This document shows, in pieces, positions 39,367 to 49,729 of a stretch of DNA of 50,631 nucleotides (positions are counted from its first letter, which is position 1; every line of letters starts with the position of its first letter). This DNA comes from Clostridiaceae bacterium (GTDB lineage Bacteria > Bacillota > Clostridia > Oscillospirales > Acutalibacteraceae). The notes beneath the pieces were generated by a model. That model was given only the letters and a program-made list of their open reading frames with translations, made no database searches and was not told the origin of the DNA. The DNA lies in contig CAJGCQ010000001.1 in assembly GCA_904501875.1 (NCBI GenBank), positions 1 to 50,631 on the forward strand, read 5' to 3'. Position numbers and translations under genes: made by a program.

Positions 39367-40209
39367 TTAGGCTTTGAATTTTCCGGCAATTTCATTAGCG
39401 GCGCTTTCAAGGTAATCGCAGGTAAAGCGCTCAAACTCGCCGTTGTCCACCATTGCGGAGAGAGACGGGTCAATCGGCATTTTACCGAGAAGCGGAACGC
39501 CAATTTCCTCCGCTACGCTCTCACTGCCCGATCCGAAAAGCTGAATTTTCTTTCCGCAATCAGGGCAAAGCACATAGCTCATATTCTCGATTATTCCGAA
39601 TACGGGAATATTCATCATTTTCGCCATATTGTAGGCTTTTTTAACGATAAGCGAAACCAAATCCTGAGGAGAGGTTACAATTACCACGCCGTCAAGGGGA
39701 ATTGTTTGGAAAACGGTGAGCGGTACATCGCCTGTTCCTGGCGGGCAATCGATAAGAAGATAATCAAGGTCCCCCCAAACAACATCTGTCCAAAACTGCT
39801 TAACTGCGCCCGCAATAACCGGTCCTCGCCAAAGCACGGGGGAATCCTTTTCTTCCAGCATCATATTAATAGAAATAATTTTAATACCTGTCTTAGTCTC
39901 GGCAGGAAGTATGCCTATTTCATTCTGCAAAGCCCGAGAATTAACCCCAAAGGTTTTGGGGATTGACGGGCCTGTAATATCCGCATCAAGAATACCTACG
40001 CTGTAGCCCATTCTTCTGAGCAGTACCGCAAGCATTGAGGTGGTCATAGACTTGCCTACGCCGCCCTTCCCGCTTACAACGCCGATTATATGCTTAATGT
40101 TATTGTATTCGCCTGTAGGCTCAATAAGGCTCTGGGGCTCACGGGAGGAACAGCTCTCCCCGCAGGAGGAGCAGTCGCCCGTACAGCCGCCGTTTTTGTT
40201 CTCTGACAT
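39367..40209 (-). CDS. mrp: Mrp/NBP35-family iron-sulfur cluster carrier ATPase
   Basis: P-loop ATPase that carries [4Fe-4S] clusters to target proteins. The 280 residues have an N-terminal cysteine cluster (CTGDCSSCGESC) as in Nbp35-type members, the deviant Walker A motif SGKGGVGKSMTTSML, ILDADITGPSIPK, LIDCPPGTGD, and the C-terminal bridging CPDC motif. AAAGGAG lies upstream of ATG. It follows rpoC after a hairpin; no promoter of its own is clear, so it may depend on readthrough. Confidence 0.95.
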   Translation of the reverse strand: MSENKNGGCTGDCSSCGESCSSREPQSLIEPTGEYNNIKHIIGVVSGKGGVGKSMTTSMLAVLLRRMGYSVGILDADITGPSIPKTFGVNSRALQNEIGILPAETKTGIKIISINMMLEEKDSPVLWRGPVIAGAVKQFWTDVVWGDLDYLLIDCPPGTGDVPLTVFQTIPLDGVVIVTSPQDLVSLIVKKAYNMAKMMNIPVFGIIENMSYVLCPDCGKKIQLFGSGSESVAEEIGVPLLGKMPIDPSLSAMVDNGEFERFTCDYLESAANEIAGKFKA

Positions 40210-40240
40210 ATTAAAGGTCTCCTTTTGACATTTTTTTAAA

Positions 40241-40270
40241 AATAAGGCCCCCTTGCTTAAAGGGGGCTTT
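40241..40270 (-). terminator. Terminator after rpoC
   Basis: An 8-bp stem (GCCCCCTT / AAGGGGGC, loop of five) 10 bases after the rpoC stop, followed on the minus strand by CTTATTTTT. It lies directly before the mrp ribosome binding site. Confidence 0.75.
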
Positions 40271-40277
40271 TATTTAA

Positions 40278-43200
40278 TTATTCGGCAGCTACTGTTTCGG
40301 CTGCTTCCTCGGTTTCTGCTACGAACAAACCATCCTCTTCATTGAAGTCGGATTTTTCCTGCTCGTCATAAGCGGCGGGGTTGATTTCCTCGCAACGCAT
40401 ACCTGTTCCCGCAGGAACAAGCTTACCGATGATAACATTTTCCTTAAGACCGAACAGCGGGTCAACCTTGCCCTTAATAGCGGCCTCGGTGAGAACCCTT
40501 GTGGTCTCCTGGAAGGATGCGGCGGACAGGAAGGATTCCGTCGCCAAGGAAGCCTTGGTAATACCGAGCAGGGTGGCACGGTAGGTAGCCTTGGTAAGCC
40601 CCTCTTCGCCTGCATCGATTCTTTCCTGAACCTTTGCGTTTGCATCGGCTATTTCCTTATATTCATAGCTTACATTCTGTAACAGGTCTGTAGAGCCGGC
40701 ATCTATAACACGGAGCTTTCTCATCATCTGACGGACGATAACCTCAATGTGCTTATCGTTAATGTCAACACCCTGTGTACGGTAGGCGTTCTGAATCTCG
40801 GCGATGATATATTCTTCAACCGCCTCGGGTCCCTGAGCCTCCAAGATATCCTGGGGATACTTAGCGCCCGGAATCAGCATATCGCCTGCCTTAACCTCGT
40901 CGCCGTCCTTTACAAGACAACGCACGCCGTAAGGAATGGTAACCTTTTCTTCGGTTTTAAGCTCGTCATTAGTGATAACAACGACATTGCTCTTCTTTTC
41001 CTCGACTATGCGCACTCTGCCGTCAATCTTGGCGATAAGGGCGCATCTCTTAGGTCTTCTTGCCTCAAACAGCTCTTCAACACGGGGAAGACCCTGTGTG
41101 ATATCCTCGGTGCTGGCGATACCGCCGGTATGGAAGGTACGCATTGTAAGCTGTGTACCCGGCTCACCAATTGACTGTGCGGCGACAATGCCCACAGCCT
41201 CGCCCGTGGTAACAGGCTTGCTTGTAGCAAGGTTTCTGCCGTAGCACTTCTTACATACGCCGTGGTGGCTGTGGCAGGTAAGAACCGAGCGAATCTCAAT
41301 TCTGGTGATGCCCGCATCAACGATTTTCTTAGCTCCCTCGCCCGTAACCATATCCTCATGAGACCAGATAATCTCCCCTGTTTCGGGGTGAACTGCGTCG
41401 TGGAGCAGATATCTGCCCTCTAAGCGTTCCTCAAGGGGCTCTAAGATATGGTTGCCGTCCTTAATATCGAATATGGTTAGACCTTCCTCGGTACCGCAAT
41501 CGTCCTCACGAACAATAACATCCTGCGCAACATCAACGAGACGGCGGGTAAGATAACCCGAGTCGGCAGTACGAAGCGCAGTATCGGCAAGACCCTTACG
41601 GGCACCGCGGGAGGAGATAAAGTACTCGAGTACATTAAGACCCTCACGGTAATTGGCACGGATGGGAACCTCAATTACCTTACCTGCGGTATTTGCGATA
41701 AGTCCGCGCATACCTGCAAGCTGTCTGATCTGGCTCATAGAACCACGGGCGCCCGAGTCAGCCATCATAAAGATAGGATTGAACTCGTCAAGGTTGCCCC
41801 TAAGAGCGTCCGCAACATCCTCGGTAGCCTTGTTCCATATTTCAATAATATGGCGGCTACGCTCCTCGTTGCTTATAAGACCCCTTCTGTAATCACGGGT
41901 TACAAGGTCAATCTGATTTTCAGCGGCGGCAAGAATTTCCTTCTTGGCGGGCGGAATTACAGCATCTATAACCGCAACGGTTATAGCACCCTTTGTGGAG
42001 TACTTAAAGCCTGTAGCCTTAACATTATCAAGCACTATAGAGGCTTCGCTTGTGCCGTGGATTGTGATACAACGGTCGATAATCTTACCCAGCTGTTTTT
42101 TGCCAACCTTATTCTGAATAATATCGTCATTGCTTTCGATATGGTTTGCTTCAGGGTTCTTAACCGCAAAGGTCCACTCAAGGTCAAACCTATGTGCGGG
42201 GTCGTTTCTGTCAACAAAGCCTAAATCCTGCGGAATAGACTCGTTGAAGATTATAAAGCCCACAGTTGTCCAAACAAGACCGCTTTCGCCCTCGGCATTA
42301 GTCATACGCACCCTTATAGGAGCATGCAGACCGATAAGATTATCGCTGTATGCCATAATAGCCTCGTTCTTATCACGGAAGACCTTATTAGTACCCTTTT
42401 CTTCCGACTTAACAAGAGTGAGGTAGTAAGAGCCGAGTACCATATCCTGTGTAGGAACGGTAACGGGCTTACCGTCAGAGGGCTTTAGAAGATTGTTGGC
42501 GGCAAGCATAAGGAAGCGAGCCTCTGCCTGAGCCTCTGCCGACAAGGGAACATGGACCGCCATCTGGTCGCCATCGAAGTCGGCGTTGTATGCGGTACAT
42601 ACAAGGGGATGAAGCTTTAACGCCCTACCCTCAACAAGTACAGGCTCGAATGCCTGAATACCCAGTCTGTGAAGTGTAGGTGCACGGTTAAGGAGCACAG
42701 GATGCTCTTTGATTACCATTTCGAGTGCATCCCAAACCTCGTTTGAGGCACGCTCTACCATCTTCCTTGCAGTCTTAATATTAGTGACCGCCTTTGTTTC
42801 CACAAGGCGCTTCATAACGAAGGGCTTGAAAAGCTCAAGCGCCATTTCCTTAGGAAGACCACACTGGTACATCTTAAGCTCAGGCCCTACTACGATAACC
42901 GAACGGCCCGAATAGTCAACACGCTTACCGAGCAGGTTCTGACGGAAACGGCCCTGCTTACCCTTAAGCATATCCGAAAGGGACTTAAGCGGACGGTTAT
43001 TAGGCCCTGTTACGGGCTTGCCACGTCTACCGTTGTCAATAAGGGCGTCTACCGCCTCTTGAAGCATACGCTTCTCGTTGCGAACGATTATATCGGGAGC
43101 CTTAAGCTCTAAGAGTCTCTTAAGACGGTTATTACGGTTAATAACCCGTCTGTAAAGGTCGTTTAAGTCGCTTGTGGCGAAGCGTCCGCCGTCAAGCTGT

Positions 43201-43922
43201 ACCATTGGGCGCAAATCGGGGGGAATTACGGGAATAACATCAAGAATCATCCACTCGGGACGGTTGCCTGACTGCCTGAATGCCTCTAACACCTCAAGGC
43301 GCTTTAAAAGGCGTACGCTCTTTTGACCTGTAGCGTTTTCAAGCTCGTTTCTTAATTCCTCGCAGGTTTTATCAAGGTCGATTTCGCAAAGGAGCTTTTT
43401 AATAGCCTCTGCGCCCATTCCTGCTTCAAAATCGTCCTCATATTTTTCACGCATATCACGGTACTGCTTTTCGTTTAAAAGCTGTTTCTTCTCAAGAGGG
43501 GTAGTACCGGGGTCGGTAACAATATACTGCGAGAAATAAAGTACCTGCTCAAGCGCTTTTGGGGTTATATCAAGCACCAAGCCCATACGGGAGGGAATGG
43601 TTTTGAAATACCAAATGTGGGAAACGGGAGCGGCGAGCTCAATAGAGCCCATACGCTCTCTACGCACCTTCGCACGGGTAACCTCAACACCGCAGCGCTC
43701 GCAAACCTTGCCCTTATAACGAATGCGCTTATACTTACCGCAGTGACATTCCCAGTCCTTCTGGGGCCCGAAAATGCGCTCGCAGAAGAGACCGCCCTGC
43801 TCGGGCTTTAAGGTGCGGTAGTTGATTGTCTCGGGCTTGGTAACCTCACCGTGAGACCAGCTTCTTATCTGTTCGGGAGACGCAAGTCCGATTTTTATTG
43901 ATTCAAATTCAATTTCTGCCAT
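40278..43922 (-). CDS. rpoC: DNA-directed RNA polymerase subunit beta'
   Basis: Catalytic subunit. The 1214 residues have the N-terminal zinc site (CHCGKYKRIRYKGKVCERC), the active-site metal motif NADFDGDQMAVH, a second zinc site (CHSHHGVCKKCYG), and the trigger-loop region GEPGTQLTMRTFHTGG. The length is the normal Firmicutes form without large insertions. It ends in a short acidic tail (EEDGLFVAETEEAAETVAAE). It starts 12 bases after rpoB. Confidence 0.99.
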   Translation of the reverse strand: MAEIEFESIKIGLASPEQIRSWSHGEVTKPETINYRTLKPEQGGLFCERIFGPQKDWECHCGKYKRIRYKGKVCERCGVEVTRAKVRRERMGSIELAAPVSHIWYFKTIPSRMGLVLDITPKALEQVLYFSQYIVTDPGTTPLEKKQLLNEKQYRDMREKYEDDFEAGMGAEAIKKLLCEIDLDKTCEELRNELENATGQKSVRLLKRLEVLEAFRQSGNRPEWMILDVIPVIPPDLRPMVQLDGGRFATSDLNDLYRRVINRNNRLKRLLELKAPDIIVRNEKRMLQEAVDALIDNGRRGKPVTGPNNRPLKSLSDMLKGKQGRFRQNLLGKRVDYSGRSVIVVGPELKMYQCGLPKEMALELFKPFVMKRLVETKAVTNIKTARKMVERASNEVWDALEMVIKEHPVLLNRAPTLHRLGIQAFEPVLVEGRALKLHPLVCTAYNADFDGDQMAVHVPLSAEAQAEARFLMLAANNLLKPSDGKPVTVPTQDMVLGSYYLTLVKSEEKGTNKVFRDKNEAIMAYSDNLIGLHAPIRVRMTNAEGESGLVWTTVGFIIFNESIPQDLGFVDRNDPAHRFDLEWTFAVKNPEANHIESNDDIIQNKVGKKQLGKIIDRCITIHGTSEASIVLDNVKATGFKYSTKGAITVAVIDAVIPPAKKEILAAAENQIDLVTRDYRRGLISNEERSRHIIEIWNKATEDVADALRGNLDEFNPIFMMADSGARGSMSQIRQLAGMRGLIANTAGKVIEVPIRANYREGLNVLEYFISSRGARKGLADTALRTADSGYLTRRLVDVAQDVIVREDDCGTEEGLTIFDIKDGNHILEPLEERLEGRYLLHDAVHPETGEIIWSHEDMVTGEGAKKIVDAGITRIEIRSVLTCHSHHGVCKKCYGRNLATSKPVTTGEAVGIVAAQSIGEPGTQLTMRTFHTGGIASTEDITQGLPRVEELFEARRPKRCALIAKIDGRVRIVEEKKSNVVVITNDELKTEEKVTIPYGVRCLVKDGDEVKAGDMLIPGAKYPQDILEAQGPEAVEEYIIAEIQNAYRTQGVDINDKHIEVIVRQMMRKLRVIDAGSTDLLQNVSYEYKEIADANAKVQERIDAGEEGLTKATYRATLLGITKASLATESFLSAASFQETTRVLTEAAIKGKVDPLFGLKENVIIGKLVPAGTGMRCEEINPAAYDEQEKSDFNEEDGLFVAETEEAAETVAAE

Positions 43923-43934
43923 ATTTGCCCTCCG

Positions 43935-46900
43935 TTACATTTCGTCATCAAATTCATCATCGTCGGATGCGAATTCGTCAATATCATCGGCAATCGCATC
44001 GCCGTTTTCGTCCTCAAGACCGAAGCCTGTCAAATCGTCGGCAACGGTGTTATTTTCAAAATCGGTATCCTCTTCCTCAGAAATAACCGGTGAGCCGAGG
44101 CCGATATCTTCGTCATCGTCAAAGCTCTGCTTTAAATCGATTTCGTTCTCAGCCTTATCAAGCACCTTAACATCAAGGCCCAAGGACTGAAGCTCCTTAA
44201 TAAGAACCTTGAAGGACTCGGGTACGCCCGGCTTCGGAATGTTCTGACCCTTAACGATTGACTCGTAGGTCTTTACTCTGCCCACAACATCGTCCGACTT
44301 AACGGTAAGAATTTCCTGAAGAGTATAGGCCGCACCGTAAGCTTCAAGCGCCCAAACTTCCATTTCTCCGAAACGCTGACCGCCGAACTGTGCCTTACCG
44401 CCCAGCGGCTGCTGGGTAACAAGGGAGTACGGGCCTGTGGAACGGGCGTGAATCTTATCATCAACAAGGTGATGGAGCTTGAGATAATACATATATCCAA
44501 CGGTTACGGGGTTGTCAAAGGGCTCACCCGTGCGTCCGTCAAACAGCTGTGTTTTAGCGTCGGCATTAAGGGGAATGCGGGAAAAATCAAGCCCCGCGGT
44601 ATCCTTATCCTTATAGTCATCCGACTTTGTAAATTCCTCCGCCAAGCAGAAACACTGTCTGATATCGTCCTCATGAGCACCGTCAAATACAGGGGTGCAG
44701 ATATTCCAGCCCAGCGCTCTTGCGGCATAGCCTAAGTGAACCTCAAGCACCTGACCGATATTCATACGGGACGGAACGCCCAAGGGGTTAAGAACTATAT
44801 CAAGGGGTGTGCCGTCGGGCAGGAAGGGCATATCTTCACTTGGTAGTATGCGGGAAACAACGCCCTTATTACCATGGCGACCCGCCATCTTATCGCCCAC
44901 AGAAATCTTGCGCTTCTGTGCGATGTAGCAACGAACAACAACATTTACACCGGGGCTTAATTCAGAGGAATTTTCCCTTGTGAATACCTTAACATCAACT
45001 ATTGTGCCGTATTCGCCGTGGGGAACACGCAGAGAAGTATCTCTGACCTCCCGTGCCTTTTCACCGAAGATTGCACGGAGCAGTCTTTCCTCGGCGGTAA
45101 GCTCGGTCTCACCCTTAGGTGTAACCTTGCCTACAAGTATATCGCCTGCGGTAACCTCGGCGCCTATGCGGATAATTCCACGCTCGTCAAGGTCCTTAAG
45201 TGCGTCCTCGCCCACATTGGGAATATCTCTTGTAATTTCCTCGGGTCCGAGTTTGGTATCTCTCGCCTCAAGCTCATATTCCTCAATATGAATAGAGGTG
45301 TAAACATCGTCACGGACAAGACGCTCGTTAATAAGAACGGCGTCCTCATAGTTGTAGCCCTCCCAGGTCATAAAGCCGATAAGGGCGTTTCTGCCAAGGG
45401 AAATCTCGCCGCCGTTTGTAGCGGGGCCGTCGGCTATAACCTCATGCTCTTCAACCTGCTGACCCACAGCTACCACGGAGCGCTGGTTAATACAGGTGCC
45501 GTGGTTTGAGCGCAGGAACTTAATAAGCTTGTATTCGTCAATCTCGCCGTTCTTAGCACGAATCTTAATATAATCGGCACTGACATAGGTGACCTCGCCC
45601 GCACGCTTTGCAAGCACAACAACGCCCGAGTCTACCGCCGCCTTGTATTCCATACCTGTTGCAACAATCGGGTTTTCAGGTCGGAGAAGCGGAACAGCCT
45701 GCTTCTGCATGTTAGAGCCCATCAGCGCACGGTTGGTATCATCATTCTCAAGGAAGGGAATCATTGCAGTTGCAACCGAAACCACCATCTTGGGCGAAAC
45801 ATCCATATAGTCGGCACGGGATGCCTCAACCTCATGGAAGCCGTCAAGATAACGGGAGTTTACCTTTTTGTTGATAAAGCAACCGTTCTCGTCCAGCGGC
45901 TCGTTAGCCTGAGCTACAACATACTCGTCCTCTTCGTCTGCGGTCATATACTGAACCTCGTCAAGCACCCTGCCTGTTGCCTTATCAACCTTGCGGAAGG
46001 GGGTCTCAATAAAGCCGTATTTGTTAATCTTAGCAAAGGTTGCAAGATAGGAAATAAGACCGATGTTGGGTCCTTCAGGAGTCTCGATAGGACACATTCT
46101 GCCATAATGGGTGTAGTGAACGTCACGAACCTCGAAGGACGCGCGGTCACGGGAAAGTCCGCCGGGACCCAACGCCGAAAGACGGCGCTTGTGGGTAAGC
46201 TCAGAGAGGGGGTTTGTCTGGTCCATAAACTGGGACAGCGGAGAAGAACCAAAGAACTCCTTAATCGCCGCCACAACAGGACGGATATTTATCAGAGACT
46301 GGGGAGTAATACTATCAGGATCCTGAGCCTGAAGGGTCATTTTCTCCCGTACTACCCTCTCCATACGGGAAATACCTATACGGAACTGGTTCTGCAAAAG
46401 CTCCCCTACCGAACGGATACGACGATTGCCTAAATGGTCGATATCGTCGGTACTTCCCACATTATGGGGAAGACCTACAAAATAGCTGACAGAAGCAAAA
46501 ATATCATCAAGTGTGATATGCTTCGGAATAAGGTCGTCTGCGTGTTCAATTATAGCCTCACGAAGCTCCTCTTTGCTGTTAGCCGTTTCGAGCAGCTCCT
46601 TCAAAGCGGTAAAGGAAACCTTCTCATTAATGCCTAAGGAGTCAAGCTCCTCTAATTCCTCTGCGGTGAAATCGGTGAAATCCGAAAGATTTACCATACC
46701 GTTTGAGAGAACCTTAACCTCAGAAACATTACCCTCGTTATCCATTACATTAATGTATGCCGAGAGTGCTCCCTTTCTCTCAATTTCCTCTGCCAGCTCA
46801 CGGCTTACAGTGGTATCGGCATCCGCCAGAATCTCGCCGGTCATAGGGTCGATTACAGGGCGTGACAGCACAGCGCCTCTGATACGGGCGCCAATGGCTA

Positions 46901-47750
46901 ATTTTTTATTGTATTTATAGCGGCCGACCCTTGAAATATCATAACGGTGGGCATCAAAGAAAAGCTGTTCAAGATAGCTTTTAGCACCTTCGATAGTTAC
47001 AGGCTCGCTGGGACGGAGCTTCTTGTAAACCTCAACAAGTGCATCCTCAACAGTCTTTGTATCGTCCGCCTCTAAGGTTGCCGAAAGCCTTTCGTCCTCG
47101 CCGAAAAGCTCCCTTATCTGCTCGTTGGAGCCAAGACCTAAGGCACGGACAAAGGTAGTAATGGGTAGCTTGCGATTTTTGTCTATACGGACATAAAGCA
47201 CATCATTAGCCGAGGTTTCATACTCAAGCCAAGCGCCTCGGTTAGGAATAATTGTTGAAGAAAAAAGCCTTTTACCGGTTTTTTCATCGGTTTTCTCTGC
47301 ATAATAAGCACCGGGGGAACGGACAAGCTGAGAGACAACGGCACGCTCTGCACCGTTAATTACGAAGGTTCCCGCCTCTGTCATAAGCGGGAAATCTCCC
47401 ATCGAGACCTCGCTCTCCTTAATCTCATCCCTCTCAACATTAATGAGACGAGCAGTCACTCTAAGTGGGGCGGCGTAAGTCGTATCCCGTGCCTTACACT
47501 CGGTGACATCGTATTTCGGTGTGTCGTCAAGATGATAATCAACAAAGCTCAGGCGAAGATTACCGCTGTAATCGGTAATGTCTGACATATCCCTGAAAAC
47601 TTCCTTGAGACCCTCCTCGACAAACCATTTGTACGAATCCTTCTGAATCTCAATAAGATTAGGCATATCGATGACTTCATTAATTTTCGAGAAGGTCATT
47701 CGAGTGTTTTTACCCAACTTGACAGGTTTAACCATTGAAGTTGACTCCAT
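43935..47750 (-). CDS. rpoB: DNA-directed RNA polymerase subunit beta
   Basis: Catalytic subunit and rifampicin target. The 1271 residues include the rifampicin pocket (SSPLSQFMDQTNPLSELTHK, then RRLSALGPGGL) with sensitive-type residues, GRHGNKGVVSRILP, and the C-terminal clamp segment LGGKAQFGGQRFGEMEVWAL. About 70 residues beyond the last conserved segment (ELQSLGLDVKVL) form a very acidic tail ending DDDEFDDEM. The ATG at 47750 has GGAGGAG 13 bases upstream, longer than usual. rplJ-rplL do not precede it; it has its own promoter. Confidence 0.99.
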   Translation of the reverse strand: MESTSMVKPVKLGKNTRMTFSKINEVIDMPNLIEIQKDSYKWFVEEGLKEVFRDMSDITDYSGNLRLSFVDYHLDDTPKYDVTECKARDTTYAAPLRVTARLINVERDEIKESEVSMGDFPLMTEAGTFVINGAERAVVSQLVRSPGAYYAEKTDEKTGKRLFSSTIIPNRGAWLEYETSANDVLYVRIDKNRKLPITTFVRALGLGSNEQIRELFGEDERLSATLEADDTKTVEDALVEVYKKLRPSEPVTIEGAKSYLEQLFFDAHRYDISRVGRYKYNKKLAIGARIRGAVLSRPVIDPMTGEILADADTTVSRELAEEIERKGALSAYINVMDNEGNVSEVKVLSNGMVNLSDFTDFTAEELEELDSLGINEKVSFTALKELLETANSKEELREAIIEHADDLIPKHITLDDIFASVSYFVGLPHNVGSTDDIDHLGNRRIRSVGELLQNQFRIGISRMERVVREKMTLQAQDPDSITPQSLINIRPVVAAIKEFFGSSPLSQFMDQTNPLSELTHKRRLSALGPGGLSRDRASFEVRDVHYTHYGRMCPIETPEGPNIGLISYLATFAKINKYGFIETPFRKVDKATGRVLDEVQYMTADEEDEYVVAQANEPLDENGCFINKKVNSRYLDGFHEVEASRADYMDVSPKMVVSVATAMIPFLENDDTNRALMGSNMQKQAVPLLRPENPIVATGMEYKAAVDSGVVVLAKRAGEVTYVSADYIKIRAKNGEIDEYKLIKFLRSNHGTCINQRSVVAVGQQVEEHEVIADGPATNGGEISLGRNALIGFMTWEGYNYEDAVLINERLVRDDVYTSIHIEEYELEARDTKLGPEEITRDIPNVGEDALKDLDERGIIRIGAEVTAGDILVGKVTPKGETELTAEERLLRAIFGEKAREVRDTSLRVPHGEYGTIVDVKVFTRENSSELSPGVNVVVRCYIAQKRKISVGDKMAGRHGNKGVVSRILPSEDMPFLPDGTPLDIVLNPLGVPSRMNIGQVLEVHLGYAARALGWNICTPVFDGAHEDDIRQCFCLAEEFTKSDDYKDKDTAGLDFSRIPLNADAKTQLFDGRTGEPFDNPVTVGYMYYLKLHHLVDDKIHARSTGPYSLVTQQPLGGKAQFGGQRFGEMEVWALEAYGAAYTLQEILTVKSDDVVGRVKTYESIVKGQNIPKPGVPESFKVLIKELQSLGLDVKVLDKAENEIDLKQSFDDDEDIGLGSPVISEEEDTDFENNTVADDLTGFGLEDENGDAIADDIDEFASDDDEFDDEM

Positions 47751-47880
47751 AGGTTTGCAATCACTCCTCCAAATATTTTACGGCAGCGCCGCAATAGCAT
47801 AAACAGTCAGGGTAAAGGGCGGCTGTAATAAAAGGAAAAACATATAATAAACTATAATAGGCGCACATTACCCCATCATC

Positions 47881-47896
47881 ATTAGTAATTACTAAT
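47881..47896. promoter_or_regulatory. Perfect palindrome at the rpoBC transcription start
   Basis: ATTAGTAATTACTAAT is a perfect 16-base palindrome. It overlaps the end of the rpoB -10 box and the expected transcription start. It is a candidate operator; AT-rich palindromes can also arise by chance. Confidence 0.4.
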
Positions 47897-47923
47897 TATA
47901 TATCACTTGTCGGTATTAGTCAA
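47895..47923 (-). promoter_or_regulatory. Promoter of rpoB-rpoC
   Basis: -35 TTGACT (47918-47923) and perfect -10 TATAAT (47895-47900), 17-base spacer. The leader to rpoB is about 137 bases and contains a hairpin formed by CAGCCGCC and GGCGCTG. Confidence 0.88.
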
Positions 47924-47944
47924 GCATTATTTTTAAAAATTTCC

Positions 47945-47991
47945 AAAAAAATGAAGCTGCCGCTTACGGAATGAAAATTCCTGCGACAGCT
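47945..47991 (-). terminator. Terminator of rny
   Basis: AGCTGTCGC pairs with GCGGCAGCT, with an inner GGAA / TTCC stem, followed by TCATTTTTTT on the minus strand. Confidence 0.9.
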
Positions 47992-48008
47992 CCGATATAT
48001 ACTTGTTA

Positions 48009-49562
48009 CTATTTTGCGTAATCTACTACTCGGCTTTCCCTGATTACATTTACCTTGATTTGTCCCGGATATTCAAGCTCATTTTCAATTCGGGACGAAA
48101 TATCGTGAGCCATAAGCACCATCTGGTCGTCCGAAACCGCCTCAGGTTTTACGATTATACGTATCTCACGGCCCGCCTGAATAGCATAAGAGCCTTCAAC
48201 ACCGCCGAATGAATTTGCGATTTCCTCAAGCTTTTCGAGTCGCTTTATGTAGTTCTCGATATTCTCTCTTCTTGCTCCTGGTCTTGCGGCAGAAATCGCA
48301 TCCGCCGCCTGAACTATGCAGGCGATAACGGTCTTGGCCTCAACCTCGCCGTGGTGGGCGTGAATTGCGTGAATAACCGTTTCGCTTTCACGGTATTTTT
48401 TCGCCGCCTCAACACCAAGCTGGATGTGTGTGCCCTCCTGCTCATGGTCAAGAGCCTTGCCTATATCGTGAAGCAGTCCCGCACGCTTGGCAAGGGTTAC
48501 ATCCTCGCCCAGCTCCGCCGCCATAAGTCCCGAAAGGTGGCAAACCTCAAGAGAATGGTTAAGAACATTCTGCCCGTAGCTTGTACGGTAGCGCAGTTTA
48601 CCCAGAAGCTTTATAAGCTCGGGATGCAGGTTATGAATGCCCGCCTCTATCATGGCACGCTCACCCTCCTGCTTGATGGTGGCCTCAACCTCGGCAGTGG
48701 CCTTGGCTACGGTTTCCTCAATTCTTGCAGGATGAATGCGTCCGTCAAGTATAAGCTTTTCAAGGGTCACGCGGGCAATCTCACGCCTTATGGGGTCAAA
48801 GCTTGAAAGGGTAATTGCCTCGGGAGTATCGTCTATAATAAGGTCAACACCGGTTGCGGTTTCAAGGGCACGGATATTGCGTCCCTCACGGCCGATGATT
48901 CTTCCCTTCATTTCGTCACTGGGGAGCGCTACTACCGAAACGGTCATTTCGGAAGAATGGTCGGCAGCACAGCGCTGTATTGCATGGCCTATAATATTCT
49001 TGGCAAGACGGTCGGAGTCTTCCTTAATTCTCTGCTCATAGTCAAGTATTTTAACCGCCTTTTCGTGGTTTAATTCACCATCAAGCAGTTCAAGTAAATG
49101 TGCCTTTGCCTGTTCCTTGCTGTAGCCCGAAATCCTTTCAAGCATTTCCAGCTGACTTTGCCTTATTCTGTCGCATTCCTGGAGCTTTTCGTCAATTTCC
49201 TTAGAACGCTCGGCAAGCTTTTCTTCTTTGACCTCAAGATTGTCGATTTTACGGTCGAGAGTTTCCTCCTTTTGCTGTAAGCGGTGTTCCTGCCGCTGTA
49301 CCTCGCTTCTGCGTTCACGGATGTCCTTATCCGCATCCTGTCTGAGTCTAAAAATTTCGTCCTTTGCTTCTACCAAAGCCTCTTTTTTCTTAGCTTCGGC
49401 GGTTTTCATAGCGTCGCTTAAAATGCGCTTTGCCTCTTCCTCGGCAGAGCCTAAAGTAGCCTCCGAGGTTTTGCGGCGGTATGCAGAGCCTGCAAAAAAG
49501 CCGATTACGGCAAGCACAACGGCGACAACAGCTAAAATAATATATATCGCTGTTTCACCCAT
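48009..49562 (-). CDS. rny: Ribonuclease Y
   Basis: Membrane-anchored endoribonuclease that starts mRNA decay in Firmicutes. The 517 residues have an N-terminal membrane helix (about 5-27), a long coiled coil (about 30-190), a KH domain (with KGRIIGREGRNIRALE), and an HD domain with the metal residues in GLLHDIGKALDHE and HAHHGE. AGGAGG lies 11 bases upstream. It is a single-gene unit. Confidence 0.98.
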   Translation of the reverse strand: MGETAIYIILAVVAVVLAVIGFFAGSAYRRKTSEATLGSAEEEAKRILSDAMKTAEAKKKEALVEAKDEIFRLRQDADKDIRERRSEVQRQEHRLQQKEETLDRKIDNLEVKEEKLAERSKEIDEKLQECDRIRQSQLEMLERISGYSKEQAKAHLLELLDGELNHEKAVKILDYEQRIKEDSDRLAKNIIGHAIQRCAADHSSEMTVSVVALPSDEMKGRIIGREGRNIRALETATGVDLIIDDTPEAITLSSFDPIRREIARVTLEKLILDGRIHPARIEETVAKATAEVEATIKQEGERAMIEAGIHNLHPELIKLLGKLRYRTSYGQNVLNHSLEVCHLSGLMAAELGEDVTLAKRAGLLHDIGKALDHEQEGTHIQLGVEAAKKYRESETVIHAIHAHHGEVEAKTVIACIVQAADAISAARPGARRENIENYIKRLEKLEEIANSFGGVEGSYAIQAGREIRIIVKPEAVSDDQMVLMAHDISSRIENELEYPGQIKVNVIRESRVVDYAK

Positions 49563-49729
49563 TTTTTATTAACCTCCTATATATAAGCACGGTATTGTAC
49601 TTTACAACAAAGCGGACGGGAGCCGTGCAGTTTCCCCCGCGATATATCCGACCCTTTCTAAGCACCCGAAAGGGAAAAATGCCTGATATACAAAAACCGT
49701 ATAATACAAACAAACGAATCATCTTAATA

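Noticed and set aside
39148..39966. Plus-strand open frame running from the intergenic region into the antisense of mrp
   Set aside because: No start codon is placed for the AAAGGAG word, the second half is fully antisense to mrp, and no family was recognised.
49563..49729. Riboswitch in the rny leader
   Set aside because: Two hairpins are visible, but the conserved bases of the fluoride, ZTP, guanidine and preQ1 classes were not found.
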